A DNA stretch of 64,000 nt from Halorussus ruber (GTDB lineage Archaea; Halobacteriota; Halobacteria; Halobacteriales; Haladaptataceae), in NCBI RefSeq assembly GCF_004765785.1, contig NZ_SBIT01000007.1:62001-126000 (forward strand), read 5' to 3'. The translations under genes and the position numbers were made by a program. Positions 17,444 to 25,951 of the stretch are shown one piece after another. Positions within the stretch are counted from its first letter, which is position 1. Every line of letters starts with the position of its first letter. The notes beneath the pieces were generated by a model. The model saw nothing but the letters and a program-made list of their open reading frames with translations. It did no database searches and had not been told where the DNA came from.

Positions 17444-18994
17444 ATGTTCCCCCTTAGCCGACGCGGCCTTCTGGCCACCATCGCGGCCGGTGTCGCCGGA
17501 AGCGCCGCCGCACGCAGTTCAGACGCGACCGAGTACGTCCTCCAGCAGGGCGACCGATGCGTCCCGATTACGCCGCTCTCGGGCGGCGAGAGCGCAGAAT
17601 CCTTCTACGACTACCGGACGCCCAACACTTCGCCGTCCGGAGCGACATACAGCTCCTACGGCACGACAGACCTCCAGCGCCCCGAAACCAGCATCTGTTT
17701 CCTCTACGAGGGGCCGGACGGACTGAGTCTGGTCGTCGTTCACGACAAACTCCGCGACGGGACTCCCGGTGGTGCGGTCACGTTCGACGTGGACTTGCAG
17801 AACCCCGACCGCGGGTCGTGGGTCGTCGGCGACGACGACTACGACGCGCCGACCAACTACGACACCTTCGAGCGCACGGACACCGGTTGGCACGTGAACT
17901 GGACGTGGGCCGAGGGCCGGTCGGACGGCGGCGTCTACGGCCGCCTCGGCGACGACTTCGCGGTCACGATAGACCCGGCGTTCAACCAGCGGGCCGCGCT
18001 CTACGGCGACCACTACGAGGGCGAGGTCACCGACTGGGAGTTCCTCACGGGCGACCGGGCAAGTCCCGAGCGCATCTCGCTGGCGATGGACCAGCCGCTC
18101 ACGATTCGACCCGGCAGTTGCGGCGACCGGACGACGCCGACCACGACACCGCGCGAGACGACCGAGGAGAACGAGCAGGACGAGGAGACCGACGAGTCGT
18201 CCGAACTCCTCGACGCGGACGTGGAGATTCTCCCCGGCAAGGTCAACCCGCGGAGCCGCGGTAGACTCCCCGTCGTCGTCCGCTCGACCGAGGAGTTCGA
18301 CGCGACGAGTCTCGCGCCCGGCACGGTCGAGTTCGGGCCGGGCGAGGCGAAGCCGGGCAAGCGCATCCGAACCGACGCGGACGACGACGGTCGCGCGGAC
18401 CTCAAACTCCTCTTCTGGATGGACGACGTGGCCATCGACTGGGAGACCGAGGAGCTTCTCCTGACCGGCGAGACCGAGCGCGGACGCGGAGTCGAGGGGA
18501 CGGCCGAGGTCCGACTCGTGCCGAACGGCGAGGACGACGAGGCCGAGGAGAGCGAAGCCGAGCGGGAGGACGACGCCGAGGATGAGGACGACGAGCGCGC
18601 AATCGAGGACGACGAGGCCGAAGACGACGAAGCGGGGGATGAAAAGTGCGACGAGGACGAGCGCGACGAGTCAGAGGAGGAGAAAGCCAAGCGCGAGGAC
18701 GACGACGAGAGCGACGAGGAGGAGGCCGAAGACGACAACTATCCCGGCCGCGGCAAGGGTCACGAGAAGGGCAAGGGACGCGGAAAGGGCAAGGGTCACG
18801 GGAAAGGCAAGGGACGCGGAAAGGGCAAGGGTCACGGGAAAGGCAAGGGACGCGGAAAGGGCAAGGGTCACGGGAAAGGCAAAGGACGCGGAAAGGGCAA
18901 GGGTCACGGGAAAGGCAAAGGACACGGAAACGGTCGAGGGAAAGGACGCGGAAAGGGTCACGGCCGCGGCAACGGTCACGGCGAAGACCACTAG
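17444..18994 (+). CDS. Tat-exported protein with acidic block and Gly-Lys-His-Arg repeat tail
   Basis: 516 residues. The N-terminus LSRRGLLATIAAGVAGSAAA is a twin-arginine signal peptide. Residues about 28-220 form an unrecognised domain rich in Asp and Tyr. A second globular part (about 265-360) contains PGKVNPRSRGRLPVVVRSTEEFDA. Then come about 70 residues that are nearly all Glu/Asp, and finally about 80 residues of GKGKGHGKGKGR-type repeats, strongly basic. One cysteine lies in the acidic block. It is probably a secreted or surface protein; the middle region (EFDATSLAPGTVEFGP) resembles calcium-related repeats only loosely. No function is assigned. Confidence 0.75.
   Translation: MFPLSRRGLLATIAAGVAGSAAARSSDATEYVLQQGDRCVPITPLSGGESAESFYDYRTPNTSPSGATYSSYGTTDLQRPETSICFLYEGPDGLSLVVVHDKLRDGTPGGAVTFDVDLQNPDRGSWVVGDDDYDAPTNYDTFERTDTGWHVNWTWAEGRSDGGVYGRLGDDFAVTIDPAFNQRAALYGDHYEGEVTDWEFLTGDRASPERISLAMDQPLTIRPGSCGDRTTPTTTPRETTEENEQDEETDESSELLDADVEILPGKVNPRSRGRLPVVVRSTEEFDATSLAPGTVEFGPGEAKPGKRIRTDADDDGRADLKLLFWMDDVAIDWETEELLLTGETERGRGVEGTAEVRLVPNGEDDEAEESEAEREDDAEDEDDERAIEDDEAEDDEAGDEKCDEDERDESEEEKAKREDDDESDEEEAEDDNYPGRGKGHEKGKGRGKGKGHGKGKGRGKGKGHGKGKGRGKGKGHGKGKGRGKGKGHGKGKGHGNGRGKGRGKGHGRGNGHGEDH
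18776..18919 (+). repeat. Four tandem 36-bp in-frame repeats
   Basis: Units at 18776-18811, 18812-18847, 18848-18883 and 18884-18919 each encode GRGKGKGHGKGK with almost no base differences (AAG to AAA in the last codon of units 3 and 4). The near identity indicates recent tandem duplication. Degenerate half units follow to the stop codon. Confidence 0.93.
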
Positions 18995-19104
18995 CTGAAA
19001 CTCGGCGTCCGCGCTTCGGAAACTTTTGCATATGTTAAAGCATTGTAATAGTTTCTTTAGAAAAGGTATCTCGCTGTTAGCGCCGACTTGGCCGTCTCCT
19101 CGTG

Positions 19105-19270
19105 GATTGGCCCACCGAGCGTTTCTCGGTGGGAAGTCGCACCGAGCGCAAGCCTCACGCCTCCCGAGCCTCCTCGTTCATTCCCTTCGGTCATTCAGTC
19201 GTCCACCGGAGGACAAACCGCGTCCGTCGAGCAGTCACTCGCGTCGCTCGTGACGACCGCGCCAGCGCGC
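19105..19270 (-). repeat. Family-2 structured element (minus orientation)
   Basis: Read on the minus strand, the core at 19144-19175 is GAGGCTCGGGAGGCGTGAGG, close to the cores of the copies at 24031 and 31806. Next to it is the hairpin CCACCGAG-CGTTT-CTCGGTGG (plus 19110-19131), and further on the shared module GGAGGAC...GTCC at 19208-19228. It occupies most of the gap between the polyampholyte gene and the small zinc gene. Confidence 0.65.
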
Positions 19271-19376
19271 GCCGAAGTAGAAGAACAGTCTGACACGTGA
19301 GCAAACCGAAATTCGACCGGCGAGTCTCGCCGAATCGACCCGCGGCGACGCCCCGGAGAATCGCCGAAGCCCTCCC

Positions 19377-19384
19377 GTTTATGG
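19377..19384 (+). promoter_or_regulatory. TATA box of the zinc-protein/Hsp20 operon
   Basis: GTTTATGG is centred 28 nt upstream of ATG 19408, the spacing expected for a leaderless haloarchaeal transcript, and supports that ATG over the upstream open frame. Confidence 0.65.
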
Positions 19385-19407
19385 TCGCTCGGGCGTTAGA
19401 TTCGAGT

Positions 19408-19566
19408 ATGCCCGCGACGCTCGAAGTGAAGTGTACGAACGACGAGTGCGAACTGGACATGTTCGAGTTGCACTACACCTACGACATGCCCGACGACGTG
19501 GGAGTCTCGGACTTCCAGTGCGCGTACTGCGGTGGGACCGACTGCCTGCGGGAAATCGAACTATGA
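19408..19566 (+). CDS. Small zinc-binding protein (52 residues)
   Basis: The product begins MPATLEVKCTNDECELDMFEL and ends with FQCAYCGGTDCL. Cysteine pairs CxxxxC near residue 9 and CxxCGGxxC near residue 40 suggest a zinc ribbon. Its TGA overlaps the ATG of the Hsp20 gene (ATGA at 19563-19566), so the two are co-translated. The longer open frame from 19297 is rejected because the TATA box lies inside it. Confidence 0.75.
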   Translation: MPATLEVKCTNDECELDMFELHYTYDMPDDVGVSDFQCAYCGGTDCLREIEL

Positions 19567-19976
19567 CGCTGGGTGACATCGGACGGTCGGTCGGGAGCGC
19601 CATCCTCCAGCGCGTCGGCCGCGCCGCCAGCAAGGTCCAAGAGTCCAAGCCCCTCCCGGTGGACTTGCTGGAGAGCGACGACGCCTATCTGGTCGTGTTC
19701 GACGCGCCGGGCGCGACCGGAAGCGACGTGCAGGTCCGGTACGCCGACGGCGCGGTCCACGTCCGCATCGACCGCTTCCGGGACTTCTACGAGGACTTCG
19801 AGATGCTGTTCCCCGGTCGCGGCCTCTCGCTCGACGGACAGGCCGACCTCCCGGCGGACGCGATGGTGGACGCCGAGTCCGCGACTGCGACCCTGACCGA
19901 ACACGGCACGCTCCGCGTTCGAGTGCCCAAGAAAGGTGAACAGACCGACGAGGCCCGCGAGTCGGCCGAGGCTTAG
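19563..19976 (+). CDS. Hsp20/alpha-crystallin-family small heat-shock protein
   Basis: 137 residues. The alpha-crystallin beta-sandwich is seen as DAYLVVFDAPGATGSDVQVRY, then GAVHVRIDRFRD, then LPADAMVDAESATATLTEHGTLRVRVPK, with the LRVRVPK ending in place of the usual I-x-I/V tail. It would hold unfolding proteins in solution without ATP. It is translationally coupled to the zinc protein upstream, and the last 4 bp overlap the stop of the convergent small gene. Confidence 0.85.
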   Translation: MTLGDIGRSVGSAILQRVGRAASKVQESKPLPVDLLESDDAYLVVFDAPGATGSDVQVRYADGAVHVRIDRFRDFYEDFEMLFPGRGLSLDGQADLPADAMVDAESATATLTEHGTLRVRVPKKGEQTDEARESAEA

Positions 19977-20164
19977 GGCGACTCGCCGACCGGACTCGCG
20001 CTCGTCGCGCTCTTCTCGTCGCGTCGCTCGATGGTGACCTCCCAGTCGGGTAACTGGTCGGGAACCGTCGTCACGGCGTGCTCCCCGGTAACCTCCGCCC
20101 CCTCGGCGAACGCGGTCAGAACGAGGTCGCGCAGTTCGCTGTCGAATGTACTATCTTCATCCAT
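19973..20164 (-). CDS. Small acidic haloarchaeal protein (63 residues)
   Basis: The product begins MDEDSTFDSELRDLVLTAF and continues with GAEVTGEHAVTTVPDQLPDWEVTIE. It looks like one compact alpha/beta domain with a disordered tail. I do not recognise a family. An AT-rich TATTTTAACC stretch (about 20189-20200) about 30 nt upstream of the ATG is a fair TATA region, supporting expression. It overlaps the Hsp20 stop codon by 4 bp. Confidence 0.6.
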   Translation of the reverse strand: MDEDSTFDSELRDLVLTAFAEGAEVTGEHAVTTVPDQLPDWEVTIERRDEKSATSASPVGESP

Positions 20165-20227
20165 ACACGATATTCAATGTAGTCATGCTATTTTAACCTC
20201 TCCTGCGTGGCGAGTCGAAAATAGGGG

Positions 20228-21349
20228 CTACTCGACTGCCATCCCCTCAACGATGGGGAACTCCTCGTCGCCGTCGAACCGCGTCGGGTCGAACTCCGGC
20301 AGGGGATTCTCGCCGAGAATCGCCTCGGCGGCCGCCTCGCCGAGCGCCGGGGTGCGCATGAACCCGTGGCCCTGCCACCCGGCCGCGACGAACAGGCCGT
20401 CGCGCAACTCGCCCAGCAGGGGGTCGCGGTCGGGCGTCGCCACGCAGAGACCGGCCCACGCCTCCCGGGTCGCGCCGAACTCGCCGAGGCGGTGGCCGAG
20501 TCGCTCGCGGGTAATCTCGCGGAACTCACGGTCGGCCTCGCGGGTCCAGTCGTCCGGGTCGCTCTCGACCTCCTCGGTGCCGTCGCCCGCCAGCAGGCCC
20601 TCGGGGTGGGGCCGGAAGTAGTAGCCCCCGGTCGCGTCGTAGCCCATCGGGAGGTCGGCCCGGCGCTCGTCGGCGAAGCCCGCGGTCAGCGCCTGCACCC
20701 GGTAGGGCTTGAGCGAGACGGGGATTCCGGCGACGGCCAGCAATCGCTTGGTGTGTGCCCCCGCGGCGACCAGAATCGCGTCGAAAGATTCCGAAGACGC
20801 GCCACCGACGCCTTCGACTGCGAGTGCTTCGGCGTCGAGTCGGGCCTCGACTCCGGTCCGAATCTCCGCGCCCTCCTCGCGGGCCTTCTCCGCCAGCAGG
20901 TCGGCGTAGCTCGCGGGATTCGTGTGCCCGGCGTTCTCCGCGACCGCGGCGACCCCCACGTCGCGCCAGTTCACCGCGGGGAATCGCTCTTCGAGTTCGT
21001 CCGAATCGGCGAGCGACACGTCCCGGCCCGCGTCGGCCATTCGGGGCACCTGCTCGCGGATGGCGGCCGCACGCTTCTCGTCGCCCTCCCGAGCGAACCA
21101 GACGTAGGGCGTCTCGTGAAACTCGAAGTCTCCCTCGCCGGAGAACTCGCGGAAGCGCGCCATCGCTCGGTCGCCGACGCGGGCGTCCTCCGGCGCGGCG
21201 AAGGCGTCGTAGAGGACGCCTGCGGCCCGGCCTGTGCTTCCACCGGCAATCTCGTCTCTCTCGTAGAGGACCACCTCAGCGCCCTGCCGGGCGAGGTCGT
21301 AGGCCGCGGTGACGCCGACCGCGCCGCCGCCGATGATTGCGGTCTTCAT
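20228..21349 (-). CDS. FAD-dependent amine/amino-acid oxidoreductase (DAO family)
   Basis: 373 residues. The N-terminal FAD site IIGGGAVGVTAAYDLARQG is followed at the end of the second strand by the acidic VVLYERDE. A further DAO-family marker is the C-terminal GLFVAAGWQGHGFMRTPALGE. Such enzymes oxidise secondary amines or amino acids such as glycine, sarcosine or proline derivatives. The gene starts directly where the creatininase-family gene stops (no spacer), so both are in one transcript and may act on the same nitrogen compound. Confidence 0.85.
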   Translation of the reverse strand: MKTAIIGGGAVGVTAAYDLARQGAEVVLYERDEIAGGSTGRAAGVLYDAFAAPEDARVGDRAMARFREFSGEGDFEFHETPYVWFAREGDEKRAAAIREQVPRMADAGRDVSLADSDELEERFPAVNWRDVGVAAVAENAGHTNPASYADLLAEKAREEGAEIRTGVEARLDAEALAVEGVGGASSESFDAILVAAGAHTKRLLAVAGIPVSLKPYRVQALTAGFADERRADLPMGYDATGGYYFRPHPEGLLAGDGTEEVESDPDDWTREADREFREITRERLGHRLGEFGATREAWAGLCVATPDRDPLLGELRDGLFVAAGWQGHGFMRTPALGEAAAEAILGENPLPEFDPTRFDGDEEFPIVEGMAVE

Positions 21350-22120
21350 CTATCGATGCTCCCGCGGCCAGAGGTCGTCCATCTCCTGCTCGGCCAACCA
21401 ATCCACGAGGGCTTGGAGGTCCTCGCTCGCGTAGTCCAGCAGTTTCTCGCCGACTTCGCGGGACCCCGCGGTGGGTTCGCCGACCGCGCCGCTCTCGGTG
21501 AAGTCGATGGTGTCGAAGCCGACCGACGCGCCGTAGACCGACTTGCCCCACGAGTCCGCGCCGCCCTCCTCGGCGGCTTCGAGCGCGGCCTCTCGGACCC
21601 ACCGCTCGGCGACCGCCAGCATCATGCTGGTCTCGACCTCGTCGGCGTGACCCAGCGAGGTGTCGAATTCCTCCTCGATGAGCGCGTCCAAGTTCGACCA
21701 CCAGTTCCACGGCGCGGCGAAGGCGATTTCGTCGTCGCGCAAGTTCCGGGCCGCGCGCTGGAGGGCGTCGGAGTTGCCGCCGTGACCGTTGACGACGACG
21801 GCCTTCCGGACGCCGTGTTCGGTCACGCTGGCCAAAATGTCGGCGACGTAGCTCTCGAAGGTCTCGGGGTCTGTCCAGAGCGTCCCGTCGAACTGGCGAT
21901 GGTGGACGCTCACGCCGACCGGAACCGGCGGGAGGACCAGCGCGTCGGGGTGGTCGGCGACGGTTTCGGCGACTGCCCGCGCGGCGAAGAAGTCGGTGCC
22001 CAACGGGAGCGCCGGGCCGTGCTGTTCGACGCTTCCGGTCGGGAGGACGGCGACTTCCGCCTCCTCGAAGGCGTCGGCCGCGGTCGTCGTGGTGTGTTCG
22101 TGGAGGTAGGTACGACTCAT
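21350..22120 (-). CDS. Creatininase-family amidohydrolase
   Basis: 256 residues. Metal-site motifs are GSVEQHGPALPLGTD near residues 29-43, VVNGHGGNSDAL near 108-119 and HADEVETSMM near 158-167. The family contains creatininase, the FAPy amidohydrolase ArfB and mycofactocin MftE. No radical SAM maturase is adjacent, so mycofactocin is unlikely. It is co-transcribed with the FAD oxidase downstream, which suggests opening of a cyclic amide followed by oxidation, but the substrate is not known. Confidence 0.87.
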   Translation of the reverse strand: MSRTYLHEHTTTTAADAFEEAEVAVLPTGSVEQHGPALPLGTDFFAARAVAETVADHPDALVLPPVPVGVSVHHRQFDGTLWTDPETFESYVADILASVTEHGVRKAVVVNGHGGNSDALQRAARNLRDDEIAFAAPWNWWSNLDALIEEEFDTSLGHADEVETSMMLAVAERWVREAALEAAEEGGADSWGKSVYGASVGFDTIDFTESGAVGEPTAGSREVGEKLLDYASEDLQALVDWLAEQEMDDLWPREHR

Positions 22121-22194
22121 GGCCGGGAGAAAGGCCAGCGGGCACTTAGAGGTGTGCCCCGCGGAAAAGGAGGCGGAAATGGCGACCGGACTCT

Positions 22195-22914
22195 CTACTC
22201 CGACTCGACGACCTGATTCCGGAGCGTGCCGACGCCCTCGTAGGTAATCTCGATTTCGTCGCCGGGTTCGACCAGCCCCGGATTGGCGGGACTACCGAAG
22301 GCAATCACGTCGCCCGGCCGGAGGGTGAACCGCTCGGAGACGAACGAGACGACCTCGTAGGGGTCGAACAGCATCAGTTCCGTGTTGGCCTCTTGGCGGC
22401 GCTCGCCCGCCACGTCGGTCCACATGTCGATGTCGGTGGGGTCCACGTCGGTCTCGACCCACGGGCCGAGGGGTCCCGAGGCGTCGAACGCCTTCCGGGC
22501 GGTCCGGCCCTGCTGGTCGAGGGCGTCCACGTCGTTCATCACGGTGTAGCCCCGAATCGCGTCGGAGACCGCTTCGGGGTCGAGATTCCGGCACCGCCGG
22601 TCCACGACGGCGGCGAGTTCCCCCGCGTAGGTGAGTTCGTCGGTGAACTCGGGGTACGGAATCGGTTGCTCGTGGGCCAGCAGCGATGCGGGGGATTTGA
22701 TGAAGAAATCCGGCTCCTCGGGGCGCTCGTACTCCATCTGTTCGAGCGTCTCGGCGTAGTTCCGACCGACGCAGTACAGCGCCGAGGGGTCGGCGGGCGG
22801 CAGGAGCCTGCCGTCGCGGCCGACCTCGTAGGTGCCGTCGTCGGCGTAGAGTTTGCCGTCGTCGTACTCGCCGCGGACGGGACCCTCCGGCGTCAGCAAG
22901 CGTGCGAGTTTCAT
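22195..22914 (-). CDS. Fumarylacetoacetate hydrolase-family protein
   Basis: 239 residues of the FAH catalytic fold. Recognisable pieces are YCVGRNYAETLEQM near residues 47-61, DFFIKSPASL, a LTYAGELAAVVDRR segment with the metal-binding glutamate near residue 97, and RPGDVIAFGSPANPG near residues 207-221. Members hydrolyse or decarboxylate 2-keto-enol acids using Mg or Mn. It lies 74 bp upstream of the creatininase-family gene on the same strand and probably belongs to the same cluster. Confidence 0.87.
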   Translation of the reverse strand: MKLARLLTPEGPVRGEYDDGKLYADDGTYEVGRDGRLLPPADPSALYCVGRNYAETLEQMEYERPEEPDFFIKSPASLLAHEQPIPYPEFTDELTYAGELAAVVDRRCRNLDPEAVSDAIRGYTVMNDVDALDQQGRTARKAFDASGPLGPWVETDVDPTDIDMWTDVAGERRQEANTELMLFDPYEVVSFVSERFTLRPGDVIAFGSPANPGLVEPGDEIEITYEGVGTLRNQVVESE

Positions 22915-22985
22915 GGCTCGGGATTCGGAACTCGGCGGGAAAGGGGTACCGACTCGGCGCGAAACGGGTTCGATTCGGGTCGCTC

Positions 22986-23768
22986 CTACTCCACGAACTC
23001 CTCGATGCCGCGGGCGGGGTAACCCACCACGAGGTCCGCCCCGGCGTCCTTGAGTCGGGCCACGCGCTCGCCGACCTCGTCGGGTCGTCCGACCAGCGCG
23101 TAGTCACGGCTCGCGGCCGAGAGGACCTCTCGCGCTCGTCCCGATGCGGCTCGGTCGGTCTCCGCGTCGTCGGGGAGCGCGCTGGCGACGGGGCCTCGGC
23201 GGGCGGCGTAGGCTCCCACGGCGTCGAGGATTTCGTCCTCGTCGTCGGTCAGGACCGTGGGCGCGTAGACTGCGAGTTCGCCGTCGAACCCGGCGGCCCG
23301 GAGCGCGTCGAGGTCGCGCTCGGTGGACCGAGAGAGGAGTTCGAACTGGGTCGCGCCGGTCGCCAGCGCGAGGCGCTCGACGCCCTCGGTGCCGACCCAC
23401 GCGCCGGGGTCGCGCTCGATTGCCTCGCGGAGTCGGGGCGCGACCGCCTTCCGGCGCTCGTCCTCTGAGAGGTAGGCGGCGTGGCCCGCGACCGCGACCC
23501 GGCCGACCTCCTCGGGAATCTGGTCGTAGCGCGCGTCGTCGCCGAGGGGGTCGAACCCCTCGGCCCTGACGGGCGTGGTCAGCCGAACGTTCTTCCGGCG
23601 CGAGAGGTCGGCCAGCGTCTCGGCGTCGGGGAGGTGTTCGGGGCCTTCGTAGTCGATAGCGACTCTGTCGAAGGGCAACTCGACCGCTCGCGCTACGTCG
23701 CACTCAGCGGGCTTCAGCGCGGCGGCGTCCAATCCAGTCTCGGCGATGGTCTCGCCAGTGGTCAACAT
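22986..23768 (-). CDS. Luciferase-like (LLM-type) haloarchaeal protein
   Basis: 260 residues. The C-terminal DYALVGRPDEVGERVARLKD followed by GADLVVGYPARGIEEF is the ending typical of F420-dependent luciferase-like monooxygenases, where a flavin or F420 binds in a TIM barrel. The N-terminal half is divergent and shorter than classical members, matching the haloarchaea-only group listed as DUF7388. It is first in the minus-strand cluster with FAH, creatininase and FAD oxidase. Catalysis is not proven. Confidence 0.65.
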   Translation of the reverse strand: MLTTGETIAETGLDAAALKPAECDVARAVELPFDRVAIDYEGPEHLPDAETLADLSRRKNVRLTTPVRAEGFDPLGDDARYDQIPEEVGRVAVAGHAAYLSEDERRKAVAPRLREAIERDPGAWVGTEGVERLALATGATQFELLSRSTERDLDALRAAGFDGELAVYAPTVLTDDEDEILDAVGAYAARRGPVASALPDDAETDRAASGRAREVLSAASRDYALVGRPDEVGERVARLKDAGADLVVGYPARGIEEFVE

Positions 23769-23954
23769 GTGCGAACACCTCCAGTAATAGCGTCTCTTCG
23801 TGCGGTTCTACTGCTCGTGCGGAACGCGATCCATCGTCTCTGCGACCATGTAGCCACCTGTTCCCTCGGCAAGTTGAAAAGGGTATCGACGCGGACGATT
23901 CTTACCGACTCGACCGACTGACCCGACTCTCGGGTCGCGCTCGGTGGAATCGTC

Positions 23955-23990
23955 GCGCTCAAGCGCCCAGTTGCGCTCAAGCGCCCGGTT
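23955..23990. repeat. Two tandem copies of an 18-bp unit
   Basis: GCGCTCAAGCGCCCAGTT at 23955-23972 and GCGCTCAAGCGCCCGGTT at 23973-23990, differing at one base. Each contains the small palindrome GCGCTCAAGCGC. They lie just before a family-2 element. Confidence 0.85.
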
Positions 23991-24030
23991 GATTTGATTC
24001 CCCGGCGCGTGCTGGCGCGCTCTCTCGTGA

Positions 24031-24162
24031 GCGCGCCGAACCGCGCGAGGGACGCGGCCGCCTTGCGCGGCCGCGAGGTTGGGGAGGTGTGAGGCTATCG
24101 CGGTGTGGAGCAGTTGCGTGGCGGTCGCGGTAGACTCCTGTATTCAACCCTGAAGCTAGCTC
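24031..24162 (+). repeat. Family-2 structured element
   Basis: It contains a CGCGGCCGC..GCGGCCGCG hairpin (24055-24075), the core GAGGTTGGGGAGGTGTGAGG at 24075-24094, a GGTCGCGGTAGACTCCT segment, and the end CCTGAAGCTAGCT. The same order occurs at 31806-32027. It fills the gap between the LLM-like gene and the NUDIX gene together with an AT-rich terminator-like run at 24196-24260. Confidence 0.72.
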
Positions 24163-24264
24163 TGACTCATTACTGGACCTCAGCAACTCCGCGGGAGAAA
24201 TAAATAATCCCTATCTTTAGAATACAATCCCACCTCAAAACAATTAAATACGTGTCTCTAAAAC

Positions 24265-24870
24265 TCAATTCCCTTGCCGAATGTCCGCGTCGGGGTCCAC
24301 CACTCTATCTATCTTCTCGGGCGCGCGCCAGTCCGTCGTCAGTTCCAGCAACTGCACCAGAATCCGAGCCGTCGCGCCCCAGACCGTGTAGCCGCCGACG
24401 CGGAAGAAGTGGACGACCGCCTCGCCGTACTGGGGATGCTCGCGGCGCTCGTTCTCGTAGTTGGCCGAGTCCAGAAACTCCGCGACCGGCAGGACCGCGA
24501 TTTCGGCGACCTCGCGCTCGTCGGGAACGTACTCCCGGTCGGGGACTCGCGCGACGTAGGGCGTGACGGAGTACCGACTCGTCGTCCGGATGTCGTCGAG
24601 GCGACCCACCACGTCGGCCTCGTCGGCCCGGAGGCCGATTTCCTCCTCGGCCTCGCGGAGCGCGGTCGCCCGGAGGTCGTCGTCGCTCGGTTCACGGCTG
24701 CCACCCGGAAAGCTCATCTGCCCGGCGTGTTCGCCGAGGTGGTCCGCGCGCTTGGTGAACAGGAGGTAGCGGTCGCCCTCGCGCTCCACCACGGCGGCCA
24801 GCACCGCCGCGTCGTACTCCTCGTCTCCGATTTCCCGCGGGACGTGTTCGGCCACGCGACCCAACTCCAT
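24265..24870 (-). CDS. NUDIX hydrolase, coenzyme A pyrophosphatase type
   Basis: 201 residues. The segment LLFTKRADHLGEHAGQMSFPGG (residues about 36-57) is the signature that precedes the Nudix box in CoA pyrophosphatases, and the box continues REPSDDDLRATALREAEEEIGL. Such enzymes cut CoA or its oxidised forms into phosphopantetheine and 3',5'-ADP. No neighbour shares the pathway. Confidence 0.85.
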   Translation of the reverse strand: MELGRVAEHVPREIGDEEYDAAVLAAVVEREGDRYLLFTKRADHLGEHAGQMSFPGGSREPSDDDLRATALREAEEEIGLRADEADVVGRLDDIRTTSRYSVTPYVARVPDREYVPDEREVAEIAVLPVAEFLDSANYENERREHPQYGEAVVHFFRVGGYTVWGATARILVQLLELTTDWRAPEKIDRVVDPDADIRQGN

Positions 24871-25010
24871 ACCTCATCCTCGTACCCCGGCGTCTTAATT
24901 CGTCGGTCCTCGGGTTGCGGTACTACGCAGATACACCGCCAGAGTAGCGACCGCAACGTCCTCGAACGCCATCACACGCGGAATCGCAGAAGTAGATGGA
25001 ACAGTACTGT

Positions 25011-25057
25011 TCTCGAAAGCCCTCGCGGACCTCGCGGTCGCCCTTTCAGTCCGCCAG
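25011..25057 (+). repeat. Short family-1 element lacking the inner stems
   Basis: Left end CTCGAAAGCCCTCGCGG, then a short spacer, then GCGGTCGCCCTTTCAGTCCGCC. Only the outer borders of family-1 elements are present, as if the inner hairpins had been deleted. It lies between the NUDIX gene and the 159-residue conserved gene. Confidence 0.6.
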
Positions 25058-25163
25058 GTCCGCGGAAGGTCTACTGGGCGAAACTTGTCAGTTGGACCAC
25101 CCGGCGGAACTAGCAGTCGGTCCAGCGTCTCGCGCACCCAGTCGGAAGCCGCGCTGTCTCGTC

Positions 25164-25643
25164 CTACTCGAAGGCCCGGTCCAGCGTCTCGCGCACCCGG
25201 TCCGCCTCGACCGGTGCCCATGCTTCGAGGTCGTAGCTCACGTCGAGGAGTTCCTGAGCGCGCTCGACGTCCCCCGCGGCGGCGATGGTGCGGGCCTCCT
25301 CGTGCAGGCGCTCGGCGACCGACTCGCCCAGTCCCTCGCGGTCCAGTTCGCGGTCGGGCACGTCGAGGATGTGGGGCAGGTCCTCGCCGTTCTCCGGCAC
25401 CGTTGGGAAGGCCGCCGGACCGGAGACGAGGAGCGCCTCGGCGTCGTGGTCCTCGCCATCCCCGTCGGCTTCCACGAGGTGATAGTCCTCGACCGCGGCC
25501 TCGATTTCGGCCGCGAAGGCCTCGCGCTCGACTTCCGTGCCCTGCTTGAACGCGAGTTCGACCAGCGCCTGCTCTAACTCCTCGCGGGTGAGGCCGCCGA
25601 ACAGGTCCACCACCCCGGCGAGTTCGTCCTTGGTGTCGCTCAT
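25164..25643 (-). CDS. Conserved haloarchaeal protein (DUF7109-like)
   Basis: 159 residues, acidic and mostly helical. It begins MSDTKDELAGVVDLFGGLTR with a helix-rich EELEQALVELAFKQG, has a central HDAEALLVSGPAAFPTVPE, and ends with ERAQELLDVSYDLEAWAPVE. This matches my memory of a haloarchaea-wide family without known function (DUF7109). It has no catalytic motif that I can see. Confidence 0.62.
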   Translation of the reverse strand: MSDTKDELAGVVDLFGGLTREELEQALVELAFKQGTEVEREAFAAEIEAAVEDYHLVEADGDGEDHDAEALLVSGPAAFPTVPENGEDLPHILDVPDRELDREGLGESVAERLHEEARTIAAAGDVERAQELLDVSYDLEAWAPVEADRVRETLDRAFE

Positions 25644-25951
25644 TGGTTGTCGAAGGGTCCTCGCGGGGGCTTAGTTGTTCGGGAACCGTCGCGTTGGCTC
25701 TCTTCTCGCTCCGCCGCGCTCGCACAGAACTGCGTGAGTGCGGCAGGGTCGCTCACGCCAAGGTTGAAATACGAGGGCGTGACGAACCCCCACCGGACGT
25801 TTCGCGCAGTTGCAGGCAGATAGCTGGCGAGTCAGTCAGCAGTGTCGTCTCGCGGTGTCGCCGCCCACAGACGGCGTCACCGCCTTACCCTGTAACTGCC
25901 AGTCCGACTAATCCGAAAGGACGGAGCCAATCCGACAGCGGAGAGCGACAG
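25644..25951. other. Gene-free stretch
   Basis: About 308 bp with no supported ORF. It contains two short imperfect palindromes (CTGCGTGAGTGCGGCAG near 25731 and GCAGGCAGATAGCTGGC near 25814) but no complete copy of either repeat family. The segment CACAGAACTGCGTGAGTG resembles CGCAGAACTGCGTGCATC in the family-2 element at 31806, so it may be an eroded piece. Confidence 0.4.

Noticed and set aside
18402-19031. Arg/Pro-rich minus-strand frame opposite the repeat tail
   Set aside because: Generated by translating the 36-bp repeats backwards; the plus-strand frame has the signal peptide and start.
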